Shown piece after piece: positions 43,552 through 52,483 of a DNA stretch of 64,000 nucleotides. Positions within the stretch are counted from its first letter, which is position 1. The number at the start of each line of letters is the position of its first letter. The notes below the pieces were generated by a model. The model was not told where the DNA came from and searched no databases. It was given only the letters and a program-made list of their open reading frames with translations. The translations under genes and the position numbers were made by a program. The stretch is taken from assembly GCF_035918095.1 (NCBI RefSeq), contig NZ_CP109137.1:4776001-4840000 (forward strand), given 5' to 3'. The DNA comes from Streptomyces sp. NBC_01750. GTDB taxonomy: Bacteria; Actinomycetota; Actinomycetes; Streptomycetales; Streptomycetaceae.

Positions 43552-46155
43552 GTGATCGTGGAGACCCTGGTACCAGCCCCCAGCCCCTCGACGACGAAGA
43601 TCGGACCCATGGGACGCGGCAAGCTTCGGATCTACCTCGGTGCGGCACCGGGCGTCGGCAAGACGTACGCGATGCTGTCCGAGGCGCACCGCCGTATCGA
43701 ACGCGGCACCGACTGTGTGGTCGCCTTCGTGGAGCACCACGACCGGCCGCGCACCGAAGTGATGCTGCACGGCCTAGAACAGATCCAGCGGCGTGAGATC
43801 GACTACCGGGGCACCGTCTTCACCGAGATGGACGTGGACGCGGTCCTGGAACGCCACCCGGCTGTCGCCCTCGTCGACGAGCTCGCGCACACCAACGTCC
43901 CCGGCTCGCGCAACGCCAAGCGCTGGCAGGACGTCGAGGAACTCCTCGACGCCGGGATCAACGTCATCTCCACCGTGAACATCCAGCATCTGGAGTCCCT
44001 CGGTGATGTTGTTGAGTCGATAACTGGCATACGGCAGCGGGAGACCGTCCCCGACGAGGTGGTGCGCCGGGCCGACCAGATCGAGCTGGTCGACATGTCC
44101 CCGCAGGCGCTGCGCCGCAGGATGGCCCACGGCAACATCTACAAGCCGGACAAGCTCGACGCGGCCCTCTCCAACTACTTTCGCCCGGGCAATCTGACCG
44201 CCCTGCGTGAGCTGGCCCTGCTCTGGGTCGCCGACCGGGTCGACGAGTACCTGCGGGAGTACCGCGGCGAGCACAACATCCGTACGACCTGGCAGGCCCG
44301 CGAGCGCATCGTCGTCGGACTCACCGGCGGACCCGAGGGACGCACCCTCATCCGCCGCGCCGCCCGGCTCGCCGAGAAGGGCGCCGGCGGCGAGGTGCTC
44401 GCCGTCTACATCGCCCGCAGCGACGGCCTGACCTCCGCGTCGCCCAAGGAGCTCACGGTCCAGCGGACCCTGGTCGAGGACCTCGGCGGCACCTTCCACC
44501 ACGTCATAGGCGACGACGTACCGAACGCTCTGCTCGAATTCGCGCGCGGCGTCAACGCCACCCAGATCGTCCTCGGCGTCAGCCGCCGCAGGACGTGGCA
44601 GTACATCTTCGGCCCCGGCGTCAGTGCCACCGTCGCCCGCGAATCGGGACCCGACCTCGACGTACACATCGTCACCCACGAAGAGGCAGCCAAGGGCCGC
44701 GGACTCCCGGTGGCCCGCGGAGCGCGTCTCGGCCGCTCACGGATCATCTGGGGCTGGCTCGTGGGCGTCGCCGGCCCCGCCCTGCTGACCCTCCTGCTCA
44801 ATGGCGTCGCACCCGACGTCGGCCTGGCCAACGACATGCTGCTGTTCCTGACGCTGACAGTGGCGGCGGCCCTGGTCGGCGGGCTGATTCCGGCGCTGGC
44901 CTCCGCTGCCTTCGGGTCGCTGCTACTGAACTACTACTTCACTCCGCCACTGCACAAGCTGACCATCGCCGACCCGAAGAACATCGTCGCCATCGTGATC
45001 TTCGTGGCGGTGGCGGTCTCGGTCGCCTCCGTCGTTGACCTCGCGGCCCGGCGTACGCACCAGGCCGCCCGGCTGCGCGCCGAGTCCGAGATCCTCTCCT
45101 TCCTGGCCGGCAGCGTGCTGCGCGGCGAAACGAGTCTGGAGGCGCTCCTCGACCGGGTGCGCGAGACCTTCAACATGGAATCCGTCGCGCTGCTGGAGCG
45201 GGAGAGCGACGTCGCGCCATGGACCTGCACGGGCAGCGTCGGAAATACCCCGCCGCTCGAGCGCCCCGAGGACGCGGACGTGGACATGCCCGTCGGCGAC
45301 CACATGGCGCTGGCCCTCTCCGGCCGTGCCCTGCCCGCCGAGGACCGCCGCGTGCTGGCCGCCTTCGCCGCCCAGGCCGCCGTCGTACTCGACCGCCAGC
45401 GCCTTGTCGGCCAGGCCGAGCAAGCCCGCGAACTCGCCGAGGGCAACCGCATCCGCACGGCCCTGCTCGCCGCCGTCAGCCACGACTTGCGTACCCCGCT
45501 GGCAAGCATCAAGGCATCGGTGACCTCCCTGCGCTCCGACGACATCGATTGGTCCGAGGAAGACCGCGCCGAACTGCTGGCCGGCATCGAGGAAGGCGCC
45601 GACCGCCTCGACAACCTGGTCGGCAACCTCCTCGACATGTCCCGGCTGCAGACCGGCACGGTCACCCCGCTCATCCGCGAGATCGACCTCGACGAGGTCG
45701 TGCCGATGGCACTCGGCGGCGTACCGGAAGACAGCGTCGTCCTCGACATCCGGGAAGACCTCCCGATGGTCTCCGTCGACCCGGGCCTCCTAGAGCGGGC
45801 GGTCGCGAACATCGTCGAGAACGCCGTCAAATACAGCCCCGAAAGCGAACCGGTGCTGGTGTCGGCCAGCGCAATCGCCAACCGCGTCGAAGTACGCGTC
45901 GTCGACCGCGGTCCGGGCGTCCCCGACGAGGCCAAGGACCGAATCTTCGCGCCCTTCCAGCGCTACGGAGACGCTCCACGCGGCGCCGGGGTCGGCCTCG
46001 GCCTCGCCGTCGCCCGCGGCTTCGCGGAAGCCATTGGCGGCACGCTCACCGCAGAAGACACCCCTGGTGGGGGCTTCACCATGGTTCTCACGCTGCGATC
46101 GGCGACCGGCCACCCGCCGACCCGCCCTGACCTCCCGGCCACGGCCACTTCATGA
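43552..46155 (+). CDS. kdpD: Sensor histidine kinase KdpD
   Basis: 867 aa from GTG 43552 (848 from ATG 43609, which starts MGRGKLRIYLGAAPGVGKT). The cytoplasmic KdpD domain has Walker A GAAPGVGKT and Walker-B-like ALVDELAHTN, then a Usp domain (VGLTGGPEGRTLIRRAARLA), four membrane helices (about residues 405-500), a GAF-like region, HisKA (AVSHDLRTPLASIKAS) and HATPase (NIVENAVKYS, DRGPGVP). It senses K+ limitation and controls KdpE phosphorylation. All key motifs are intact. Confidence 0.95.
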   Translation: MIVETLVPAPSPSTTKIGPMGRGKLRIYLGAAPGVGKTYAMLSEAHRRIERGTDCVVAFVEHHDRPRTEVMLHGLEQIQRREIDYRGTVFTEMDVDAVLERHPAVALVDELAHTNVPGSRNAKRWQDVEELLDAGINVISTVNIQHLESLGDVVESITGIRQRETVPDEVVRRADQIELVDMSPQALRRRMAHGNIYKPDKLDAALSNYFRPGNLTALRELALLWVADRVDEYLREYRGEHNIRTTWQARERIVVGLTGGPEGRTLIRRAARLAEKGAGGEVLAVYIARSDGLTSASPKELTVQRTLVEDLGGTFHHVIGDDVPNALLEFARGVNATQIVLGVSRRRTWQYIFGPGVSATVARESGPDLDVHIVTHEEAAKGRGLPVARGARLGRSRIIWGWLVGVAGPALLTLLLNGVAPDVGLANDMLLFLTLTVAAALVGGLIPALASAAFGSLLLNYYFTPPLHKLTIADPKNIVAIVIFVAVAVSVASVVDLAARRTHQAARLRAESEILSFLAGSVLRGETSLEALLDRVRETFNMESVALLERESDVAPWTCTGSVGNTPPLERPEDADVDMPVGDHMALALSGRALPAEDRRVLAAFAAQAAVVLDRQRLVGQAEQARELAEGNRIRTALLAAVSHDLRTPLASIKASVTSLRSDDIDWSEEDRAELLAGIEEGADRLDNLVGNLLDMSRLQTGTVTPLIREIDLDEVVPMALGGVPEDSVVLDIREDLPMVSVDPGLLERAVANIVENAVKYSPESEPVLVSASAIANRVEVRVVDRGPGVPDEAKDRIFAPFQRYGDAPRGAGVGLGLAVARGFAEAIGGTLTAEDTPGGGFTMVLTLRSATGHPPTRPDLPATATS

Positions 46156-46561
46156 ATCCCCGCGAACTGAATGAGCCGGTGCGCGAGCTCGACCGCGCAT
46201 CGGGCCGACGACCGTTCTTGCGTGAGCTGGTCCTACCGGCGGGCCGGGGCGACTGACGACGTCGAGCCCCGCGGGCAGCCACTTGCGACGCCTCCTGTCA
46301 GTCAGCAGCCGTGGTCTTCAACGGCTCGCACGGGAAGCGTGACCACCAGGGGCGGGGACGACGCAGCGTCGTTCCCGCTCGTCCTATGGCCTGGGGCGCC
46401 GCCAGCAGGCACCGGGTGGCTCATGCCCGCGCCCCCGGACCAGGAGCGCGGTGCGGCGTTGGTGAACGACCATGTACAGGGAAGGGTGCGGTTCCTGGGC
46501 CACGGGTCAACGTGCCCCACCCGAACCTGGCGCTGGACCGTCTGCCCGGATAGGAGGAACC
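46156..46561. other. Spacer between the two kdpD genes
   Basis: No supported gene. Open frames here lack family resemblance. It probably carries the promoter of the truncated kdpD paralogue. Confidence 0.45.
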
Positions 46562-47665
46562 GTGCCGCGCGGCAGGCTGCGGGTCTATCTAGGGGCAGCC
46601 CCTGGCGTGGGCAAGACCTACGACATGCTCGGCGAGGGGCAGCGCCGCGCCGGCCGGGGCACCGGCGTCGTCATCGGTTTCATGGAGGACTACGGACGGC
46701 CGCTCACCCGGCAGATGGCCGAGGGACTGGAGACCGTGCCCCGCAAGACCATGCCCTACCGCGGCACGACCTTCACCGAGATGGACCTCGACGCCGTCCT
46801 TGCCCGCCACCCGCAAGTCGCCCTGGTCGACGAGCTCGCCCACACCAACGTCCCCGGCTGCCGCCACGAAAAACGCTGGCAGGACATCGAAGAGCTGCTC
46901 GAAGCGGGCATCGACGTGATCTCCACCGTCAACGTCCAGCACCTCGAATCGCTCAACGACGTCGTCGAACAGATCACCGGCATCAAACAGCGGGAGACTG
47001 TGCCCGACGACGTGGTCCGCCGCGCCGACCAGATCGAACTGGTGGACATGTCGGCCGAGGCGCTGCGTCGACGGATGTCGCACGGCAACATCTACCCGCC
47101 CGAGAAGATCGACGCCGCGCTGGCCAATTACTTCCGTCCTGGCAATCTCAGCGCCTTGCGGGAGATCGCAATGCTCTGGGCAGCCGACCGGGTCGAGGAA
47201 GTCCTCGTGCGCTATCGCGCGGAACACGGCATCCAGCAGCCGTGGAGCACCCGGGAACGCGTGCTGGTCGCCCTGTCCGGCGGACCCGAGGGCGACACCC
47301 TCATCCGACGCGGCAAACGGACTGCATCCCGCGGGGCAGGCGGCGAACTCCTTGCAGTCCACGTCGAGCGCGGCGACGGGCTGGCCGCAGTCTCCCCACA
47401 GCTCCTGGCCCACCAACGCGCCCTGGTGGAAGACCTCGGCGGCACCTACCACACCGTGACCGGCGACGACCCCGCCGAGGCCGTCCTCGAATTCGCCCGC
47501 CAGGTCAACGCGACCCAGATCGTCATCGGCGCCACCCGCCGCAGCTGCCTCAAGCAGATGTTCACCCGCGGCGTGGGCGAGACCATCATCGAAGGATCCG
47601 GCGACGACATCGACGTCTACGTCGTCACCCATGCCGCAGCCGCCCACGGCCGATCCCGGCACTGA
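46562..47665 (+). CDS. KdpD N-terminal-only paralogue (KdpD domain plus Usp domain)
   Basis: 367-aa cytosolic protein from GTG 46562 with GGAGG 5 nt upstream. It has Walker A GAAPGVGKT, ALVDELAHTNVPGC, VQHLESLNDVVEQITGIKQ and the full Usp domain (VALSGGPEGDTLIRRGKRTA ... VIGATRRSCLKQMFTRGVGE), then stops before the membrane helices. The stop follows a natural-looking tail, not a frameshift. Short KdpD forms without the kinase occur in some cyanobacteria and actinobacteria and may modulate the full-length kinase or bind c-di-AMP through the Usp part. Confidence 0.88.
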   Translation: MPRGRLRVYLGAAPGVGKTYDMLGEGQRRAGRGTGVVIGFMEDYGRPLTRQMAEGLETVPRKTMPYRGTTFTEMDLDAVLARHPQVALVDELAHTNVPGCRHEKRWQDIEELLEAGIDVISTVNVQHLESLNDVVEQITGIKQRETVPDDVVRRADQIELVDMSAEALRRRMSHGNIYPPEKIDAALANYFRPGNLSALREIAMLWAADRVEEVLVRYRAEHGIQQPWSTRERVLVALSGGPEGDTLIRRGKRTASRGAGGELLAVHVERGDGLAAVSPQLLAHQRALVEDLGGTYHTVTGDDPAEAVLEFARQVNATQIVIGATRRSCLKQMFTRGVGETIIEGSGDDIDVYVVTHAAAAHGRSRH

Positions 47666-47676
47666 CGTGCAGGAAC

Positions 47677-47907
47677 TCACGACAACCGGCCAGGGTGACC
47701 TCGGCGATCCGGATCTCCTTGGCGATCTCCTCCTCGAACCGCCCGCTCGGTCAGCTTCCGCCGCACCCCGTCGGCGAAAACCGGCACATCTGGCACCGCC
47801 CCGATCCCCTGGCCCAGCGACAGCCCGCCGATCTTGCGCAGTTGCCGCCAGACCGCCACCCGCGACGGCTCCGCAGGCAGCTTGATCACCAGGACTAGCC
47901 ACCGCAT
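47677..47907 (-). pseudogene. ChrB-like chromate resistance protein, internally deleted
   Basis: ATG 47907 starts MRWLVLVIKLPAEPSRVAVW, then LRKIGGLSLGQGIGAVPDVP, matching the N-terminus of ChrB-type proteins. After FADGVRRKLTERA the expected middle is missing. In another frame FEEEIAKEIRIAEVTLAG, a typical C-terminal ChrB block, follows at once. An internal deletion with frameshift explains this. It is divergent from the arsR-CDF pair. Confidence 0.65.
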
Positions 47908-47930
47908 CCCTGCTTCACGGTTCGTCACAC

Positions 47931-47986
47931 CACAGAATGCAGCAGGCGCTACAAGGTCCATGGTTTTGTGAATTCAGCATTCTGTG
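47931..47986. promoter_or_regulatory. Inverted repeat upstream of arsR
   Basis: CACAGAATGC (47931-47940) and GCATTCTGTG (47977-47986) are perfect complements 36 bp apart in the divergent promoter between chrB and arsR. The second arm is 12 bp before the arsR start. It is a plausible operator for the encoded repressor. Confidence 0.5.
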
Positions 47987-47998
47987 TACTGTTAGGAG

Positions 47999-48334
47999 GT
48001 GCTGACTCTTGCTTCCGACATCGAGGTGCTGACGCGGTTCGGCCGCGCGCTTGCCGACCCGATCCGCTGCCAACTACTGCTCGCCCTGCACCAGGCCCCG
48101 GCCCATCCCTCCGACCTGGCCGACTCCCTGGGGATCTCCCGCACCCGGCTCTCCAACCACCTGGCCTGCCTGCGCGACTGCGGTCTGGTCGTGGCCGTGC
48201 CGGTTGGCCGCCGCACCCGCTACGAGCTGGCCGACCCCCGCCTCGGACACGCCCTGGACGACCTGCGCACCGCCGTGGTCGCCGTCGAGACCGACCGCAT
48301 CTGCGCGAACGCCGAGACGAAGGACTGCTGCTGA
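47999..48334 (+). CDS. ArsR/CmtR-type metal-responsive repressor
   Basis: 111-aa winged-helix repressor (LADSLGISRTRLSNHLACLR is the recognition region). The LACLRDCGLV Cys pair within the recognition helix and a Cys near the C-terminus (RICANAETKDCC) match the Cd/Pb-sensing arrangement of CmtR. GTG 47999 abuts AGGAGG, so initiation may use CTG 48002 or be leaderless. It overlaps the CDF gene by TGATG, so the pair is coupled. Confidence 0.9.
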   Translation: MLTLASDIEVLTRFGRALADPIRCQLLLALHQAPAHPSDLADSLGISRTRLSNHLACLRDCGLVVAVPVGRRTRYELADPRLGHALDDLRTAVVAVETDRICANAETKDCC

Positions 48335-49044
48335 TGGCCGCGGAGATATCCATCGGCCCGGCCACGGCCCGGCGCGACGCCTTGGCCCGCCGGATACGCC
48401 TGCTGGTCGCCGCCACCATTACCTACAACGTCATCGAGGCAGCTGTCGCGATCACCGCGGGCACGATCGCCTCCTCCACCGCGCTGATCGGCTTCGGCCT
48501 GGACTCGGTCATCGAGGTCTCCTCCGCCGCGGCACTCGCCTGGCAGTTCTCCGCGCGCGACCACGCGATACGCGAGGCGCGGGAGAAGACCACCCTGCGG
48601 ATCATCGCCGTCTCGTTCTACGCGCTCGCCGCCTACATCACGGCCGATGCAATCCGGGCCATGGCCAGCACCGGTGAGGCAGAGCCCTCGCTCCCCGGCA
48701 TCGTGCTGGCCGCGCTGTCCCTGGCCGTCATGCCGGTCCTGTCCGCCGCCCAGCGCCGCGCCGGACGCGCATTGGGCTCCGCCTCGGCCGTCGCTGACTC
48801 CAAACAGACCCTGCTGTGCACCTACCTGTCCGCCGTGCTCCTGGTCGGCCTGGTTCTCAACGCCACCGTGGGGTGGTCGTGGGCCGACCCGATCGCCGCG
48901 CTGGTCATCGCGGCCATCGCGGTCAAGGAAGGCCGTGATGCCTGGCAAGGCAAGGGCTGCTGCACCGTACCGGTGGCGCCGACTGGTCCCGCTGCGTCTT
49001 CCGATTCGTGCGATTGCCGCCCCGGCTGCGACTGCTGCGGCTGA
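48334..49044 (+). CDS. CDF-type heavy-metal efflux transporter
   Basis: 236-aa membrane protein with about five to six helices. ITYNVIEAAVAITAGTIASS, LIGFGLDSVIEVSSA and SAVADSKQTLLCTYLSAVLL are the CDF metal-site segments (G-x-D in helix II, D-x-x in helix V). The Cys-rich tail (KGCCTVPV, CDCRPGCDCC) could bind metal before export. It lacks the long cytoplasmic domain of ZitB-type CDFs. With the CmtR-like repressor it forms a cadmium/zinc/lead resistance pair. Confidence 0.85.
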   Translation: MAAEISIGPATARRDALARRIRLLVAATITYNVIEAAVAITAGTIASSTALIGFGLDSVIEVSSAAALAWQFSARDHAIREAREKTTLRIIAVSFYALAAYITADAIRAMASTGEAEPSLPGIVLAALSLAVMPVLSAAQRRAGRALGSASAVADSKQTLLCTYLSAVLLVGLVLNATVGWSWADPIAALVIAAIAVKEGRDAWQGKGCCTVPVAPTGPAASSDSCDCRPGCDCCG

Positions 49045-49087
49045 CCGACCGCTACGGCAACCTCCACCGCAACGGCCGCGACCGGGC

Positions 49088-49345
49088 GCGGGCGCGGCTT
49101 CGCCGTCCATGAGGCCCTGGACCAGGTCGGGGCACTGATCGGCCCGTTGACCGTGGCCGGTGTGCCGGCGTTGAGGGGCGGCGACTACGGGCCGGCGCTG
49201 GGCGTGCTCGCGCTGCCCGGTGTGGCGGTGCTGGGGCTGCTGGTGTGTGCCGGATCCGGAGGCGTATGAGAGAGAGCTGGCGACACCTACAAGCCCAACC
49301 GAGGCGGACGGCCGACTGCCCGCGGCGTTCTGGACGTACGCGCGA
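49088..49345 (+). pseudogene. MFS transporter fragment
   Basis: GRGFAVHEALDQVGALIGP, then LTVAG, GGDYGPALGVLALPGVAVLG, is followed one frame over by VPDPEAYERELATPTS and LPAAFWTYA. This matches the central region of a Streptomyces major-facilitator transporter. There is no start, at least one frameshift, and the ends are missing. Confidence 0.6.
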
Positions 49346-49372
49346 CCTGGCCGACTTCGGCCGTGGCCCAGA

Positions 49373-49702
49373 CGCGTCATCGCGTACCAGCGACTGGTGC
49401 TCCACGCTGGACATGACCAGGGCCATTTCCGTCAGGGCAAAGTCCTTGGCCGCACACCATGCGGCGCAGCGGAGGGCGTTGCCGCACATGGTGGCGATGG
49501 AGCCGTCAGCGTTGAAGCAGGCGACCCCGAGGACGCCGGTGCAGATCGGGGCGCTGATGACGAGTCCGTCCGCGCCGATTCCGGTACGGCGGGCGCATAG
49601 CCCTCTGGCCGTCTCCGACCAGTCCTTTTCCAGGTCGGGGGCGGTGCCGGCGAGGAGAACGAAGTCGTTTCCGGCTCCGTGGACCTTGCGGAAGTTCAAC
49701 AC
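49373..49702 (-). pseudogene. Diaminopimelate epimerase-like N-terminal fragment
   Basis: GTG 49702 starts MLNFRKVHGAGNDFVLLAGT and continues with RRTGIGADGLVISAP, ACFNADGSIATMCGNALRCA, which contains the first catalytic Cys of the DapF fold. Homology ends after about 105 residues; the rest of the open frame is antisense to the MFS fragment. The second half domain with the other catalytic Cys is missing. It is probably a decayed DapF paralogue rather than the housekeeping gene. Confidence 0.7.
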
Positions 49703-49829
49703 AGATCACTGCTCCTTCAAGGGAAGGGAGTGGTGCATGAAGTGGTGCCGGGGCCCTCGGGGGAGAACCCCGGCACCGGTTCCGTTCGGCTCGACCTGTC
49801 CAGGGCTGTTCCGAACGGAAGTCTGTGGG

Positions 49830-50021
49830 TTACGTGGGCTGCTTGATGTCGGGAGCAGCTACCAGTGGTGGAGTTGCGAGGAGTTCGCCGGCCTGTTCGT
49901 GGCCGAGGATCAGCGCGGCCGGGGTCGCCCACACCGTCAGGGCGGCAGCGATGAAGCCCAGGCCCGGTAAGCGGATTGATGGAGAGGGAGCAGCATGGCG
50001 GCCCACGCGGGCGCCGTTCAC
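49830..50021 (-). CDS. Small membrane protein coupled to ATP-binding regulator
   Basis: 63-aa peptide from GTG 50021, overlapping the upstream stop by GTGA. It contains one helix (GLGFIAAALTVWATPAALIL) and ends LVAAPDIKQPT. Coupling suggests it is real, but no family is recognised. Confidence 0.45.
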   Translation of the reverse strand: MNGARVGRHAAPSPSIRLPGLGFIAAALTVWATPAALILGHEQAGELLATPPLVAAPDIKQPT

Positions 50022-50509
50022 AGACCGGCAGCCAGGGCGAAGAGAACGTGGGCGGTGATGTAGGTCCGGGGCATGGCCGCCTTCATGCGCCTCCGCAGTG
50101 TTTCCCCGCGTACGGTCGGCGGGGGCGTGAGGACATCGAACTCGGCCCAGACTTTCTTCCCGTTGGGCGTCGGGTCCCAGCCGGTGCGTGTGGCGAGATG
50201 AGCGACGAGGGCCAGGCCCCGGCCGGTCTCGTCGTTGGTGGTGGGGCGGCGGCGCCGTGGCCGGGTGGGGTGGCCGTCGTGGACGACCAAGAGCAGGCGT
50301 TCCTCGTTGAGATAGAGGCCGACGCTGATGAGTCCTTCGGCGTGCGCGATGGCGTTGGTGACCAGCTCCGAGACCACCAGCCTGACCGCGTACCGCTTCT
50401 CCTCATCCAGCGGCACATCCCAGGCCCGGACCTGCGTTATGACGCGATTCCGTGCGAAGGCGACGGCGGAGGGATCTCCGGGTACGAGGATTCGGGCGCG
50501 GCGGGTCAT
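50018..50509 (-). CDS. HATPase_c regulatory ATP-binding protein (RsbW/anti-sigma-like)
   Basis: 163-aa single-domain GHKL protein. The N box is LVVSELVTNAIAHA, and the G1 box reads VVHDGHPTRP, a D-G pair followed by ETGRGLALV. The ATG at 50509 has GAGGAG 8 nt upstream. Such stand-alone kinases are numerous in Streptomyces and pair with XRE or BldB-like regulators rather than classical sigma factors. A C-terminal extension of about 30 residues (MPRTYITAHVLFALAAGL) is hydrophobic. Confidence 0.85.
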   Translation of the reverse strand: MTRRARILVPGDPSAVAFARNRVITQVRAWDVPLDEEKRYAVRLVVSELVTNAIAHAEGLISVGLYLNEERLLLVVHDGHPTRPRRRRPTTNDETGRGLALVAHLATRTGWDPTPNGKKVWAEFDVLTPPPTVRGETLRRRMKAAMPRTYITAHVLFALAAGL

Positions 50510-50691
50510 GAGGACAGCTCCTCGGGCTGGGGTTGGAGGGCGGCTCCGTCCCCGGCGGGGGACGCGGGGAGGGAGCCGCCGATCTGGTGCCGCATGAGAG
50601 CCGGGCCTGCGAGCCGGATCCGTGGGCGGTGCCATCACCGTAGGAAGCAGCGGGGAGCGGGCTCAACGAAGTTGCGAGGGGTTGCGCAGAT

Positions 50692-51540
50692 TCACCGGAG
50701 GGTGTCGATGGCGGAGGCGATGAGGGCCCGAGCGGGCGCGCCGTAGACGGCCATTTTCGACAGCTCTCCGAACGCCTTGCCGTAGTCGGCGAGTTCGCGT
50801 GGCTGGGTGACGTTGACCTCGGCTGTGAGGGTTTCCACGACGCCCCGGTGGTCGTCGTAGAGGTAGAACGCCTCCAGCGGCCAGACGGTGCGCTGGGCGG
50901 TGAACGGGATGATCCCGAGGGAGACCGACACGAGCGGCATCACCGCGAGCAGATGCTGGAGCTGACCCGCCATCGTCTCCGGGCCCCCGAGTCGCGAGCG
51001 CAGCACCCACTCCTCCATCAGCACGACGAAGCGATGGTTGCCCTCGTACAGGAACCGGCTGCGCGCGACCCGGGCGGCCACTGCCTCGGCAACGTCATCG
51101 GGAGTGCCCTGGAAGTCAGTGATGCTGCGCATGAGCGCGGTGGCGTACGCGGGCGTCTGGAAAAAGCCGGGAACGACGTTGGACACGTATGAGCGACACA
51201 CGCGGGTCTGCGCATGCAGTGTGTAGAAGTGTTCCTGGACCTTACGCATCCCGGTCCGGTGCAGCCTCCGCCATTCCAGGTACATCGACTCAACGGCGCG
51301 GGCGGTGGCGATCAGATCCTCGACCTGATCTTCAGCTCCGCAGGCTTCACACCATGCCCGGATATCGGCGTCGGTGGGCGCGGCCTCGGCCTTTTGGATG
51401 CGCGTTGTTTTCGCCGGGTGCCAGCCGCATCGGGCAGACAGCTCACGACCGTTGAGGCCAGCGTCCCTGCGAAGGTGCGACAGGCGCACGGCGAGGGCTT
51501 CACGGGCCGCTTGGGCGCTGGAGGACGGTAACGTTGGCAT
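50692..51540 (-). CDS. XRE-family regulator with DUF5753 domain
   Basis: 282-aa regulator. The N-terminal HTH reads LSHLRRDAGLNGRELSARCG, WHPAKTTRIQKAEAAPTDAD, and the C-terminal DUF5753 sensor domain starts MYLEWRRLHRTGMRKVQEHF and includes PGFFQTPAYATALM. These pairs with small DUF397/DUF6879 proteins are a hallmark of Streptomyces morphology and antibiotic control. The DUF6879 gene lies 27 bp upstream in the same direction, and an ATPase gene lies downstream. Confidence 0.92.
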   Translation of the reverse strand: MPTLPSSSAQAAREALAVRLSHLRRDAGLNGRELSARCGWHPAKTTRIQKAEAAPTDADIRAWCEACGAEDQVEDLIATARAVESMYLEWRRLHRTGMRKVQEHFYTLHAQTRVCRSYVSNVVPGFFQTPAYATALMRSITDFQGTPDDVAEAVAARVARSRFLYEGNHRFVVLMEEWVLRSRLGGPETMAGQLQHLLAVMPLVSVSLGIIPFTAQRTVWPLEAFYLYDDHRGVVETLTAEVNVTQPRELADYGKAFGELSKMAVYGAPARALIASAIDTLR

Positions 51541-51567
51541 GAGCTGGCTGTCCGGTGCTGGCGGGGA

Positions 51568-52089
51568 TCAGACGGTGAACTTCTCGTGGGGGGTGCCGCG
51601 TTCCCACACGGCTTCGAACGCCGACGTGCAGAGTTGTGCGACAGCCGGGTCCTCTGTGTGGTCGATGTGGACCCACTGCCCGTTGCCGTCGAACACGTTG
51701 AACTGCACCAGGCGCTCGTCGAAGAGCCAAAAATCGTTGGCGGGCAAGGCGATACCGATTGCCTGCCGCCTCTCCAGCCAGCGGACCTGTTCGCCCGCAT
51801 CGATGTTCATCTGGGTGCCGGCGTACTCGTACCGGATGTACTCGGACACCGGCACGGACACGATCCGCGCCCGGCGCATGACGACACCCCGCGCCACGGT
51901 GGCCGTCACGAGGTCGAGCCAGGACCGGCGCTCTTCCCGTTCGGCCTCCTCACTCCACTCGCCGCGCCGGAACGCGGCGAAGTAGTCGGCTTCGTTCTCC
52001 ACGCCGTAGGAGTCCCGCATCTCCAGGTGCACCGCGGACCGGTGAACGTCCCGGACGATCTCAGCGAAGCTCTCCACGCTCTGCGACAT
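51568..52089 (-). CDS. DUF6879-family protein
   Basis: 173-aa soluble protein. HLEMRDSYGVENEADYFAAF, RRARIVSVPVSEYIRYEYAG, RWLERRQAIGIALPANDFWL and FDERLVQFNVFDGNG are the family signatures. It probably acts as the partner of the adjacent XRE-DUF5753 regulator. It overlaps the upstream 86-aa gene by 29 bp. Molecular function is unknown. Confidence 0.88.
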   Translation of the reverse strand: MSQSVESFAEIVRDVHRSAVHLEMRDSYGVENEADYFAAFRRGEWSEEAEREERRSWLDLVTATVARGVVMRRARIVSVPVSEYIRYEYAGTQMNIDAGEQVRWLERRQAIGIALPANDFWLFDERLVQFNVFDGNGQWVHIDHTEDPAVAQLCTSAFEAVWERGTPHEKFTV

Positions 52090-52321
52090 CGCACGCCTTC
52101 CTGATCATCGACACCATGCGCGCCGGTATCCGTATGACGGTCTCATGCTCCGGAATCCCAGGAGCGTGCCCTGGAACCACCGTTGCCTCGCACTCCGCCT
52201 CAGTCTTCTCATCCGCCTTCCACCCCTGGAAGGCGAGATCAAGCGTCTCTTCGTCCACCCACACGGTGGGCGAACCGGTGCCCCCCGTGTTGGGGTCGAT
52301 CCCGATGAACCGTAGCTGCAT
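52061..52321 (-). CDS. Small hypothetical protein upstream of DUF6879 gene
   Basis: 86-aa acidic protein beginning MQLRFIGIDPNTGGTGSPTV and ending ARMVSMIRKACDVAERGELR. ATG 52321 is preceded by GGGGAG. Proteins of this form are routinely encoded before DUF6879-XRE pairs in Streptomyces. It is the first gene of the leftward unit and is divergent from the XRE-TPR gene. Confidence 0.75.
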   Translation of the reverse strand: MQLRFIGIDPNTGGTGSPTVWVDEETLDLAFQGWKADEKTEAECEATVVPGHAPGIPEHETVIRIPARMVSMIRKACDVAERGELR

Positions 52322-52469
52322 AACGATCTCCCCTGGCCAGTGAGTTGCGCTGATTTGCGTGACAGCCTCCGACGGCAGCGGGGCCGTCAAGGACGCACGA
52401 CCGTTGCCTACCCGGCGTGGGAGGGCACGGCCCCGTCCGCCGAGGGCCTGCAAAGTCTGTGCACGGATC

Positions 52470-52482
52470 GGCACACTGTGTG
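52470..52482. promoter_or_regulatory. Palindrome overlapping start of XRE-TPR gene
   Basis: GCACAC-T-GTGTGC ends just before ATG 52484. With no Shine-Dalgarno visible the mRNA may be leaderless, and the palindrome could be the autoregulatory operator. Confidence 0.4.
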
Positions 52483-52483
52483 C

